Assembly (NCBI GenBank): GCA_019314525.1
Contig: JAFCZD010000027.1
Span: forward strand, 1-34,702
Length of the DNA stretch: 34,702 bases
Direction: 5' to 3'
DNA from: Deltaproteobacteria bacterium
GTDB lineage: Bacteria > Myxococcota_A > Polyangia > GCA-2747355
Shown here: one piece after another, positions 21,701 to 27,964 of the stretch
How the letters are laid out: every line of letters begins with the position of its first letter
Position numbering within the stretch: the stretch's first letter is position 1
The notes under the pieces: generated by a model
Databases searched by the model: none
Told to the model about the DNA's origin: nothing
The model's input: only the letters and a program-made list of their open reading frames with translations
Position numbers and translations under genes: made by a program

Positions 21701-22998
21701 TGTGGATCTTCCGTTCGGTCCGCGGCGGCTGTGAGCGTCTCCGCCAGCCCCCCCCATTGATCGCGCGCCCCAAAGAGGCTCTCGAGGTCTTCCCAACGGC
21801 CCTGTTGCACGTAAAGCGCGCGCAAGAGGGTCACAGCCTTGGGGTGATCCGGACGCAAGACCAACACTTGTTGCCAAACTTCTACAGCGATCTGTGGCCC
21901 GCGTAAGCGGTTGGTGTAGATATCACCCAAGGTCTCCAGCAACTCAAGGGCGTCATCCTCGGTCTCTGCCCGCTCATGCTGTCGATGAAGAATCTCGGCC
22001 AACGCAGCCCAGCGCTCCTCCTTGCGGTACAACTCGCTCAGTGCAGTAAACGCGCCTGCGTGCTCTGGTTCCTTCTCCAGCACCTCGTTCCAGATCTCGA
22101 TGGACTCCGCGGCGTCATTCAGCCGTTCACTGGCCACCCACGCGGCCTGTTCGAGGGCCGCCTCCCAGGCCTCCCCCTCGCAATGCCGTGCCTCCCGTTT
22201 CAGCAAATCGATCAGGCGGCGCCAATTTCGCCTCCGGGTGTGAATATCTTTGAGCAGGGTGAGCGCACGCTCATCTCGCCCGTCGTTCTGCAGCACCTGC
22301 TCCAAAGGCTCGATGGCTTTGGTGTGATTCCCAAAACGGTCAATCCAAAGCCCCGCAATTTTATGCAGGATCTGCTGTCGAGCAGCGGGATCGTTAGAGT
22401 GCTGCTGCCTCCGCTGAAGAACAGCGATGAGATCACTCCAGCGCCCCATCTCTTCATAACACTCGCTCAACGCCTCGAGGGCTGGCTCATAGTCTGGTTT
22501 AAGAGCCAAAATCGCGCCATAGGTGTTCACCACCATCATTGGCAACTTGAGGTGTTCACCGTAGATCTGAACAATCTGTCGGTAGAGAGCGATCTTTTCG
22601 TCCGTTGCGCTGTCTTCGAGGTCCTCAATCTCCTCTTTCAGCAGTTCGCGCAGGGCATTCCACTTGGGCGGGCTGGCGTCGCGGTAGAGACGCTTGAGCT
22701 GCGAAAAAGCCTCCTGACGGGCCGTCGGAAGGCGCACGATCCCCTTCCAAATGTCGATGGCCTTGTCGACATTCCTGAGGTCCTCTTCGGCCACTTGCGC
22801 CATCTCACGAGCGAGAGAAAGGCGCAATTCCTCGTCTTCTGCGAGGCGTTGCGCCGTATCCAAGAGGCCAATGAGCTTCGCTGGCTGCTCCTTCGCCCGA
22901 TAATAGCGGCGGTAGAAGCCAAGCATGGCGGCCGACTCCGGCGCGCTCTTGCGCACACGCCGGAAAAACTCCTCAGCCTTGTCTGGCTCGTCGCTCGT
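12724..22998 (-). CDS. Giant TPR-repeat protein, main part (downstream of frameshift)
   Basis: This long open frame encodes about 3,420 residues of repeated alpha-helical units. The unit is about 72 residues, two TPR-like hairpins, with a recurring Trp near its start and the pattern W..L...(Y/L)..R / L......(I/L)Y.....(D/E)...AI..Y..VL...P....A...L..LY. Counting by this period gives close to 48 units here. It is very acidic, lacks membrane helices, and should be a cytoplasmic superhelical scaffold. The reading frame continues the 322-residue upstream piece once a 7-bp tandem duplication at 22986-22999 is removed: LDE then joins directly to PDKAEEFF. The frame stays open upstream to a TTG at 23214, but that part is the out-of-frame reading of the N-terminal piece and not real protein. 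If translated separately, an internal start such as the ATG at MLGFYRRYY would be needed. Partners are unknown; the PEGA gene follows. Confidence 0.85.
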   Translation of the reverse strand, partial: TSDEPDKAEEFFRRVRKSAPESAAMLGFYRRYYRAKEQPAKLIGLLDTAQRLAEDEELRLSLAREMAQVAEEDLRNVDKAIDIWKGIVRLPTARQEAFSQLKRLYRDASPPKWNALRELLKEEIEDLEDSATDEKIALYRQIVQIYGEHLKLPMMVVNTYGAILALKPDYEPALEALSECYEEMGRWSDLIAVLQRRQQHSNDPAARQQILHKIAGLWIDRFGNHTKAIEPLEQVLQNDGRDERALTLLKDIHTRRRNWRRLIDLLKREARHCEGEAWEAALEQAAWVASERLNDAAESIEIWNEVLEKEPEHAGAFTALSELYRKEERWAALAEILHRQHERAETEDDALELLETLGDIYTNRLRGPQIAVEVWQQVLVLRPDHPKAVTLLRALYVQQGRWEDLESLFGARDQWGGLAETLTAAADRTEDPQTKARLYQRVGQIFGGELDNSERAIKAYERVLAVDGKNAEVCHALVDLYRETERWSRLLSAYETLLAQAEDDQGRLRLLEEIRQLCEERLNSKQLAFQWCVRAYVIAPEDETINTELRRLAQEADAYDELLEAYIRRVEAVEAGDDKQVLLREMARICEEELHRPEEAERFHALLLELDDGATAPLNALEQIYVQGQRWEELIKIYQRQAAIAQGADAIVERLFKMAFVQEERLADPVAAIRTYTTIVDEAPGNLKALRALERLYHVRGEWHRLCDVLQQQLQRVEDDEAKVEIYYSIGELEQEELGNSEAAIDALARGLELDPNHRPTALALEEQLASEGAQQVRVARILEPLYERSDDFRRLANSLEVMLAAETDAEQQRIILKRLLVLYERRLDSEKLALTMAERLFRMDPSDPQGRRDLVRVVEASGRYDELAVTLEAVLAEIGDEQALELDLRWLLTRVLDQELGRADDAEEHARRIVQLDPKHQEAFELLERVLRDKGRWIELREVLHRRRELVSGLDEEVKILEQICALNEDVIGDELATVGIYEEILKLSPYHADANNALERLYREAELWTQLTDFYHTQISFVEDPAVINDIKVKQSEVHARELTQVSRAVSLLEEVVAEDPSHPEAVDLLELLVTEDTERLRLTEILEALYERTERWIDLVTILLIRRDITEGHVEQVNLLSHIARIFEERLEDPQAAFFRYRDALRLDPANAELREAVVRLMAELELWEAGAEAWEAALAALGAEDLHVRGKLLWELAQVRDTHIGSVDGAIESYREFLELDPKDASERFAAADALMRLYEMNQEWANLVNAMLMVAEWREDVDQRQGLLERVAQVQEGALGDPNAAVETYQQLLDEGGTQVALDALERLFLAAERWRELSEILQRRIELAPSAEDRRELWRRVAEIYEVELEEGEETIAAYLSLLGEDPDDEQSLRTLSRIYAEAGRYSELYEVLQTRRELAGDAPDALELGFQLGELLEKELGDVPGAVENYREVLAQKRDHEGARQALEALLDNDDYGGIAAEILAPLFAEAGQWEEWIRVRQLQAAQGQGSERVAALRAIAEIYEGELDAPESAFEATREALIAAVVEGETGQTSQLLDTLQDLAAATQAWPTFVETLERIIGDVCSGELRARVHTTAARISEEQLDDVRRAELHYRQLLDLDATSEDALRALERILESRDEWEPLYEIVLSRAELVGDDEVATLLVKAAVLCHEHLQRDEDAVSLYERVLSLDPDRRDVLEGLDRLYGDLGRWAELADLLLRRAELAEELADELAFIERAAKVREDRLEDPAGALEDYRRLIELESGHQVAVEALERYLEDDALSSEAARVLEPIYTARQVWPKLIAIYKVRLEAADESDESLALMRRVAQLYEEQLEDLEEALAWYSKVFLEEPSDSTIRDQITRLAGVLDAWETLAKVYSTYLDQVMNEDDTSREVALHLGKIWDDRLYAWEPAKEAFERVLDHDPGDEDAFRLLEQLLMRHERWDDLLGVYQRSVDQTLDASLRRDLMFKIARVWEEALEDVPRAIDAYQAIFDEESDLAAASALDRLFREAERWEDLCAHYNRRMDLVDDADELLEMKFELGRVYERRLGDYSIAIDHYEEVLSREPAHAGAIGALEQLVLDRDQRFRIAEVLEPIYQAQDEWAKLVVIYDAQLAFIEDKDRRIYLLREIARLHEERGGSLELAFSALCQAFEQDPNDGELSREVERLAGEVQGWERLVEVLDRCVNESYDDDQQGRLLTRQAQLLEDKLKSRGAAVDAWRRVLSILPGDERAMSALVELLEILGRYAELVETLHRKADLVADRLEQQRAYQRIAEIHREQLPNAEESIAAWRRVLDLDPQSGRALDALDELYFEQENWADLVWVCQRKLELTDDPEMWQRLQARVAAIYEEKVEDNFEAIGALKTFLERFPSDGDALDSLDRLYTRESLWVELLDVVESKTQLAQDGDPLNGLRFRSGAILAHELGEADRAVDHFQAVVLADSNHAAAREALEALLLDEATKPRVAGILERLYASVEDVDARVRVMEVRLETVEAAEERWEVLMEMARLLEESLSDPSRAFDVQCRAFCEVPGDSKTRQEMDRLGDELGLQERLVEVYAGQVDEIYDSAVAKDLHRRIAELAESNLSDAEMAERHLRAAMDVGGEDPVVLADLDRVLMRLNKGEDLLEVLERRIQLENDPALQAELYFRTGEIQRETLKDLDGAFSAFRDALHRAPGHEGARVAFEKLLGSEMHRVSVLDVLEPLYEEGGDFQKVVSLLEVRLDTVGDFLERVTLLERMASIQLKQLDQPEGALQSYARAVAEDPSNASLLDALEEVAEKLGRFEDVVRRMEVVLGGEQSGGDGLRDLGLRVASWYDQRLERLDDAERSYRMVLQQAPDCMAALDGLDGIYRRSEKHRELSNVLYTRADLEQDAGKKRQRLVDLARLREEVLEDNRAATDVWRLVLELDESDTEALGELVRLHSVEEAWEELSHVLERLIEVQLDEAERSSLRHRLAILARVELDDEVAAINIYGEILDSNPRDQEALTVLEELHRRREDYRSLEEVLLRRLDIITGEESHKLLLQLAELNQVELGNLSQATQYLRRVLEDAAQHDEAYQRLSSLLRDEAQWYDLIELKRAWAQALVAAGEIRAATTELAVVARLWTDELENPEAAAEVLEEILQQDEANVRALAELARIYEATAQWDRCAEVLRKAESLDPRPEERAELAFRHARVLREQGGDAQEVKALYFKACELAPNHHEAGEALGAFLKDEEAWGELAVHNEARVEHVEGAERVALLQELSQIYQGHLGRPEDAVRALELARELEPESVDVLVPLAEAYCRAERLEDAEPLLASLVEDAGNRRNKDVARYHQLLGLVSERRRDLEQARERYDKAYRMDSSAGATLGGLGRVYVALQDWQAARRIYRSMLLQNPKSDWEITKAEIFGQLGRIHTALGELAKARSMLERGLEIEPGNQVLKDALEALD

Positions 22999-23941
22999 CG
23001 AGCTCGTTAGCGTAGAGCCCTCCCACTCGTACCAGCATCTCCACGGCAATCTCAGCTGGAAGCGTGGACCGCACCTCCTCAGCCAAAACGCTCGCCAAGC
23101 CGACAAAGTTCTGCGTGTCTTCGTAGATTGCGGACAATGTCTGCTGGGCGCGCGCCGAGCGGGGGTTGGCCGCGAACGCTGCCTCGTAACACTCAAGGGC
23201 GCGCGCCATGTCAATCTTCACGTCCTGCAAGGGAAGCACGCCCGCCCAGAGGTAGAGGTCGCCCAAGTCAAGCATGGCGGCGGCGTGGAGGGCAGGTCTA
23301 GTGCTCACCTCCGCTCGCTGGTGGATCGCTCCAGCGAGTTCTTCCACGCGCCCTTTGGCCAGAAGCCAGCGCTCGAGATGAGCGCTTGCTTTTTGGTTCC
23401 TGGCGTCGATCTCGAGGCTACGCCTCAGGCACTCCTCGACGCGCTCCGAGTCTGGGTTGTTGCGCCAGGTGACCTCGGCCGCTGAAAGGAACATCCTCGT
23501 GGCGAGCCCACGATCTGTGGCAGCCTCAGCCTCATTGATGAACTTCTCGGCGATGCGCTGCCAGTTCTCACGCACAATACCAATATGTTCAACGAGGTCT
23601 TCGATTTCCTCATCATCTGGCCGCAAATCGAGCGCTTGCTGCAGAGCCTTCACCGCGCCCTCGTCGTCAAGAAGCTCATCCTTGAGCACCTGCCCCTTGA
23701 GCAGCAATAGGTCAGCCCGCCCGTCACCGTCTATGTGCACCAGCTCGGCATCGATCAAACGAACCACCGCGTCCCAGCGACCATAAGAACGGAGCTCTTC
23801 ACGCGCCCTTTCGAGCAGCTGACGATCTTCGTCGCTAAGGCCCGAACGCTGGGCGATCAGCTCGCCCACCGACGCCATGAGGTGCGCGTCATGGGGGCGA
23901 ATCTTCAGCGCGTTAAGCTGCTGCTGTATGCTGGTGCTCAT
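22973..23941 (-). CDS. Giant TPR-repeat protein, N-terminal piece (ends at frameshift)
   Basis: This is the 5' part of the giant TPR gene. The ATG at 23941 opens a helical protein with no signal peptide. Residues about 1-315 already show TPR-type units (for example GAVKALQQALDLRPDD and ALECYEAAFAANPRSARA). The frame ends artificially at 322 residues, after LDERRARQG, because GACGAGC is repeated in tandem. With one copy removed the frame runs on without interruption to 12724, giving a protein of about 3,736 residues. Upstream lies a 318-bp gap divergent from an ABC exporter operon. Whether the break is biological, a slippage event or a sequencing error cannot be told from one sequence. Confidence 0.8.
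   Translation of the reverse strand: MSTSIQQQLNALKIRPHDAHLMASVGELIAQRSGLSDEDRQLLERAREELRSYGRWDAVVRLIDAELVHIDGDGRADLLLLKGQVLKDELLDDEGAVKALQQALDLRPDDEEIEDLVEHIGIVRENWQRIAEKFINEAEAATDRGLATRMFLSAAEVTWRNNPDSERVEECLRRSLEIDARNQKASAHLERWLLAKGRVEELAGAIHQRAEVSTRPALHAAAMLDLGDLYLWAGVLPLQDVKIDMARALECYEAAFAANPRSARAQQTLSAIYEDTQNFVGLASVLAEEVRSTLPAEIAVEMLVRVGGLYANELDERRARQG
22986..23000. repeat. 7-bp tandem duplication breaking the giant TPR gene
   Basis: On the plus strand GCTCGTC occurs at 22986-22992 and again at 22993-22999, with the period continuing one more base. On the coding strand this is GACGAGC twice. Removing one copy restores a continuous TPR reading frame. Confidence 0.9.
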
Positions 23942-24259
23942 CCCAAAAACCCCGTCCGAGGAGTGGCCGGGCTCCTCGCGTCATAGCCACAACCACCCCT
24001 AATCCAAGCGGAGAAAAGGCAGGAGAGACTCTGATTCTCAGCGGGGTTCGACCAACCTCGATTCCCGCTGTCTTTTTAAGCTCTTACAGGAATGCATCCT
24101 AACAGGAGCCTGGCCTGGGGTTCAAGCCACAAAGGCCGCCTGAGAGGCGGGCGCTCCTCCTGGGAAAAGTGCATCATTTCTGCGCTCTTTCGCTCACGGG
24201 TGACACAAAGGTCGCAAGCCTCTGTGCAATTGCTACCCTGACAAACGCGACCAACGACC
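23942..24259. other. 318-bp divergent intergenic region between giant TPR gene and ABC exporter operon
   Basis: I see no gene here. It should hold promoters for both directions, but neither shows a good consensus. On the plus strand, TGC-TACCCT (24231-24239) is a weak extended -10, leaving only a short leader before the ABC gene. Two inverted repeats are present: CGAGGAG / CTCCTCG at 23957-23963 and 23972-23978 (8-base loop) in the TPR leader, and CCGCCT / AGGCGG at 24136-24141 and 24145-24150 (3-base loop). Neither is followed by a T run in a useful place, so they are not called terminators. Confidence 0.6.
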
Positions 24260-26065
24260 ATGAAAATCTCTTCTCAAAACTCCCCTCTCCCTCCACAGAG
24301 CAACCCGCTGCGCTTCCTTGCACGTTACCGCGGTCAATTGGCCCTTGGCATCCTCTGCTTGCTGGTGACGAGCAGCCTCGGACAAACCATCCCCTATTTG
24401 ATCAAGCACGCAGTGGATGTCATCGAAGGGCACTTGACAACAGGTCGCGCTGGGAGCGCCCACCAGCAGACTTCCCTTTGGATATTCCCAGCTCTCGTTG
24501 CCCTCTTTGCCTTGGGCCAAGCTGCCATGCGTATCTTCTCTCGAGTGTTGATCTTCAACGCAGGACGCCAGGGCGAGTACCACTTGCGTGGCATGCTCTT
24601 TGCGCACCTCTGTCGCCTCGACGCTGCCTTCTACCGGAGCTTTCACACCGGCGAAATCATGTCCCGACTCACGAACGATCTTGCAGCTGTGCGGGCACTC
24701 TTTGGTGCGGGTGTGCTCTACACCACCAACACAGTCTTCGCCTACGCGGTGGCTCTCCCCCTCATGCTGAGCATCGACCCCTCTCTCTCCCTTCTGGCCC
24801 TCACTCCCTACCCCATCTTGCTGCTCGGAGCTCGAGCCTTCGCGCGTGGCATCTACCAACGCAGCCGGCAACAACAAGAAGCCCTCGCCCACATGACCTC
24901 GACGTTGCAGGAAGACCTCGCGGGCATCCGCGAGCTAAAGAGCTATCGCCTCGAGCCCATTCGCGCCGAGGCTTTCCGTCGGGAGTCTCAGGGCTATCTG
25001 CGCCATGCCCTACGCTTGGCGATGTGGCGTAGCGGCATGCTCCCCTTTGTAGGGGCTGGGACAGGAGCCAGCCTGGTCATCCTGCTTTGGGTGGGGGGGA
25101 ACCGCGTCATCGAGGGGTCTCTGGGCTTGGGCGATCTTGTCGCCTTGAACCTCTACGTGACCCTGCTGGCCTGGCCGACCATGGCCATCGGCTGGATGAT
25201 TTCGGTCTGGCAACGGGGCACCGCTGCGTGGCACCGGCTCCAATCCATCTTGGAGGCTCGTGCCGAACTTGAGGATGATCCCGCGGCTCACGGCCCCAGC
25301 ATGGGCTCGAGCGGGGTCCAACTGCGCCTTGAAGGTCTCACCCTGGAGGTCGGTGGACGAAAGGTCCTCAATAACATCAACCTTGGGGTCCGAGCCGGCG
25401 AAATCCTGGGGGTCGTGGGGCGCGTTGGGAGCGGAAAGACGCTCTTGATCGAGGCGGTAGCACGTCTACTGGACGTTCCCCCTGGTGTGCTCTATGTCGG
25501 CGGAGAGGACGCCACCACCCTCTCTCTCAGCGCCACGCGGCGAAAAATCGCCTACTCGCCCCAAGACCCCTTCCTTTTTTCTGCGACCATCAGAGAAAAT
25601 ATCCTCTACGGCCTCGACGAGACACCCCCCTCTCTCGAAGCCTCCCTTGAGGAAGTGGTTCGGGCAGCTGGACTCGAAACAGATATCGCGCACTTTCCGG
25701 CGGGCCTCGACACCATGGTGGGCGAACACGGGGTCACGCTCTCGGGAGGCCAACGGCAACGCGTCGCCCTGGCCCGTGCATTGGTCAGCCAGCGCCCTGT
25801 GCTCTTGCTCGATGATTCCCTCTCGGCCGTGGACACAGAAACAGAACGAGAGATCCTTCGCTGTCTGCGGCAGGTCTTGAACGAAAGAACCGTGCTCCTG
25901 GTCTCACACCGCATTTCTGCGCTTCGGCACACCGATCAGATCGTTGTATTGGAGAACGGCAGCGTCGCCGAACGTGGCACCCATGACCAGCTAATCGCAG
26001 CAGAGGGCATCTACTCGCTCCTCTACCAAGAGCAGCTCCTCGAGACACCCGAGGAGAGCCCATGA
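24260..26065 (+). CDS. ABC exporter half-transporter with degenerate Walker B (subunit 1 of heterodimer)
   Basis: This is a type IV (MsbA/MdlA-like) ABC exporter half with six membrane helices (residues about 25-315) followed by a nucleotide-binding domain. The domain has Walker A GRVGSGKT at 387-394, the Q loop YSPQDPF near 432-438, signature LSGGQ at 494-498, Walker B VLLLDD at 514-519 and H-loop His550. The catalytic Glu after Walker B is Asp519. In heterodimeric exporters such as the TM287/288 pair this marks the non-hydrolytic site. It overlaps the next gene by four bases (ATGA), so the two subunits are coupled. The substrate (lipid, drug or peptide) cannot be told. The ATG at 24260 has no clear ribosome binding site, yet the N-terminus is sensible. 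Confidence 0.93.
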   Translation: MKISSQNSPLPPQSNPLRFLARYRGQLALGILCLLVTSSLGQTIPYLIKHAVDVIEGHLTTGRAGSAHQQTSLWIFPALVALFALGQAAMRIFSRVLIFNAGRQGEYHLRGMLFAHLCRLDAAFYRSFHTGEIMSRLTNDLAAVRALFGAGVLYTTNTVFAYAVALPLMLSIDPSLSLLALTPYPILLLGARAFARGIYQRSRQQQEALAHMTSTLQEDLAGIRELKSYRLEPIRAEAFRRESQGYLRHALRLAMWRSGMLPFVGAGTGASLVILLWVGGNRVIEGSLGLGDLVALNLYVTLLAWPTMAIGWMISVWQRGTAAWHRLQSILEARAELEDDPAAHGPSMGSSGVQLRLEGLTLEVGGRKVLNNINLGVRAGEILGVVGRVGSGKTLLIEAVARLLDVPPGVLYVGGEDATTLSLSATRRKIAYSPQDPFLFSATIRENILYGLDETPPSLEASLEEVVRAAGLETDIAHFPAGLDTMVGEHGVTLSGGQRQRVALARALVSQRPVLLLDDSLSAVDTETEREILRCLRQVLNERTVLLVSHRISALRHTDQIVVLENGSVAERGTHDQLIAAEGIYSLLYQEQLLETPEESP

Positions 26066-27810
26066 AGGATAAGCGAAAACCGTCTGCTCGGGTCGACCTG
26101 CACCTCGCGCTGCGCTTGTGGACCTATCTGCGCCCCCATTGGCGCCCGCTCCTCTTGGCGCTGCTGCTCCTCCCCGTGGGTGCTGCGCTGCAGCTCGCCC
26201 CACCCTATTTGCTCAAACGTGTGATCGACGATGCGATCCTTCCCCGCCAAGCGGAGGCCCTCGCGCCCTTGATGGCCGTCTTGATCATGGTGCTCATCGC
26301 TGAATACACGGCCATCTTCTTCCAGTCTCTTGCGGTGCAAATCTGTGGGCAACGTGCCCTCCACGATCTGCGCCAAGCAGCCCACCAGCACCTGCTTCAG
26401 CTCAGGCTATCCTATTTCGACACGACCCCCATCGGGCGCACCGTAACGCGCCTAACAAACGACGCAGAGAGCATCGCCGAGGCCTTCGCAGGTGGGCTGG
26501 TGGCCCTCTTGGGGGATGTGCTCAAGCTGGTGGGAATCATCGCCATCCTCCCGCTGCTGAGTTGGAAGCTCACCCTCGTCGTCTTCACGCTGGCGCCACC
26601 GCTGCTGCTGGTGGCGATCTTCTTTCAGCGTCGCCTACGGGCGGCATTCCGCGCCATCCGGCGCCACCTGGCGAGCATTAACGCGACCCTCCAGGAACAG
26701 ATCAGCGGCGTGAAGGTGATCCAGATGTTCGGACGCGAAGCGCGCGCGGAGCGGGAGCTCGACCTCCACAATCGCGCCTATCGCGACGCCTACCGCTCAG
26801 CCATCCGTCATGACGCGACCCTCTTCGCCCTCGTGGAGTTCATCGCCAGCCTAGCGATGGCCCTGCTGCTCTGGTATGGCGGCATCCGCGTGTTTGTTGG
26901 CGCCATCTCCTTTGGTTTGCTCGTGGCGTTCGTCGAATACGTGCAACGCTTCTTTCAACCCGTGCGTGACCTCTCCGCGAAGGTGGCGATCATCCAGCAG
27001 GCCTTCGCCGCCGCAGAGCGCGTCTTTGAGCTGATGGACACCAACGCCCCTGACTGCCCCGTAGCCGAAAACGCAAGCGCAGAGGAGGCACACACAGACG
27101 AATCCCAGATCTCCCTAAGAGATGTGTTCTTCGCGTACCCTGACAAGCCGCCGCTCTTCGAATCCCTCTCACTGCAGATCGCCAAGGGCGAAACTGTCGC
27201 CGTCGTGGGACCCACCGGTTCGGGGAAGAGTTCGCTGCTCAAACTGCTAACGCGGCTCTACGAGCCACAAAGTGGACAGATTCTACTCAGTGGCCGCGAC
27301 ATCCGCCTGATCCCTTGCCATGAGCTTCGCAGACGCGTTGTGGTGCTCAATCAAGAGGTCTTCTTATTTCCTGGGACCGTCCTCGACAACATCATCCTTG
27401 GCGATGAGTGCGTGACCGAAGACCAGGCGCGCGACGCCGCTAAGCGTATTGGGCTTCTGGCTCGCTTTGATATCCAACGCGAGGTCGGTGAGCGTGGCCA
27501 GAACCTCAGCGCGGGTGAGCGACAGCTCGTGGTCTTCGCCCGAGCCCTGGCTCGCGATCCCGAGGTGCTGGTGCTCGACGAGGCCACCGCTAACGTTGAT
27601 CCCGAGGCGGAACGGCTGATCCAACAAGGAACCGCGGCGCTGCTGGCAGAACGCACCGCGATCATCGTCGCCCATCGCTTCTCCACAGTGGAGCAAGCGG
27701 ACCGCGTCATCGTGATGCACCATGGCAGGGTGGTGGAGGACGGTCGCCATGCGCAGCTCATCGCCGCGCAAGGGCTTTATGCCAGGCTGCACCGTTTGCA
27801 GTACATCTAA
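26062..27810 (+). CDS. ABC exporter half-transporter with canonical Walker B (subunit 2 of heterodimer)
   Basis: This is the partner of the preceding gene, 582 residues, with six membrane helices (residues about 28-310) and a nucleotide-binding domain. It has Walker A GPTGSGKS at 383-390, the Q loop VVLNQEVFLFPGTV, Walker B VLVLDE with catalytic Glu507, and H-loop His538. Its signature motif is LSAGE at 482-486 instead of LSGGQ. In an ABC dimer this signature packs against the Walker A/B of the partner, so the altered motif and the Asp519 of subunit 1 fall in the same degenerate site. The consensus site would pair this Walker B with the intact LSGGQ of subunit 1. The IGRTVTRLTND coupling-helix region and FGREARAERE are typical of MdlB/MsbA-like exporters. 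The ATGA overlap sets the start. Confidence 0.94.
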   Translation: MKDKRKPSARVDLHLALRLWTYLRPHWRPLLLALLLLPVGAALQLAPPYLLKRVIDDAILPRQAEALAPLMAVLIMVLIAEYTAIFFQSLAVQICGQRALHDLRQAAHQHLLQLRLSYFDTTPIGRTVTRLTNDAESIAEAFAGGLVALLGDVLKLVGIIAILPLLSWKLTLVVFTLAPPLLLVAIFFQRRLRAAFRAIRRHLASINATLQEQISGVKVIQMFGREARAERELDLHNRAYRDAYRSAIRHDATLFALVEFIASLAMALLLWYGGIRVFVGAISFGLLVAFVEYVQRFFQPVRDLSAKVAIIQQAFAAAERVFELMDTNAPDCPVAENASAEEAHTDESQISLRDVFFAYPDKPPLFESLSLQIAKGETVAVVGPTGSGKSSLLKLLTRLYEPQSGQILLSGRDIRLIPCHELRRRVVVLNQEVFLFPGTVLDNIILGDECVTEDQARDAAKRIGLLARFDIQREVGERGQNLSAGERQLVVFARALARDPEVLVLDEATANVDPEAERLIQQGTAALLAERTAIIVAHRFSTVEQADRVIVMHHGRVVEDGRHAQLIAAQGLYARLHRLQYI

Positions 27811-27911
27811 GGTAACACAGCCAGCAAACGGGAACGTATGTGTGCTCTAACATAGATTGACAGCGGCCTCTCTCGTTGGTAGACGGGCCTACATTGGAAC
27901 GCGACATCACA

Positions 27912-27940
27912 TTGACCCTATCTGCCCACCCACGTACAGT
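27912..27940 (+). promoter_or_regulatory. Candidate promoter for feoAB
   Basis: TTGACC (27912-27917) is separated by exactly 17 bases from TACAGT (27935-27940), which puts the transcription start about 18 bases before the feoAB ATG. A second, weaker pair is TTGACA at 27857-27862 with TAGACG at 27880-27885. No clear Fur box was recognised in the 154-bp gap. Confidence 0.35.
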
Positions 27941-27964
27941 GCCCCGCTCAGGCGAACCTAGAAC

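Noticed and set aside
12724-22998. Many plus-strand open frames of 60-350 codons opposite the giant TPR gene
   Set aside because: They are shadows of the repeats on the coding strand, without ribosome binding sites or recognisable domains.
22973-23010. Programmed ribosomal frameshift as an explanation of the TPR break
   Set aside because: There is no slippery heptamer or following stem seen; an exact 7-bp tandem duplication explains the shift more simply.
22999-23214. The upstream extension of the giant TPR frame to a TTG at 23214
   Set aside because: This part overlaps the N-terminal piece in another frame and has Arg/Ser/Pro-rich, non-TPR composition. It is a by-product of the frameshift.
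23957-23978. CGAGGAG / CTCCTCG hairpin as a terminator or riboswitch
   Set aside because: No T run follows, and no known riboswitch pattern was recognised; it is only noted as an inverted repeat.
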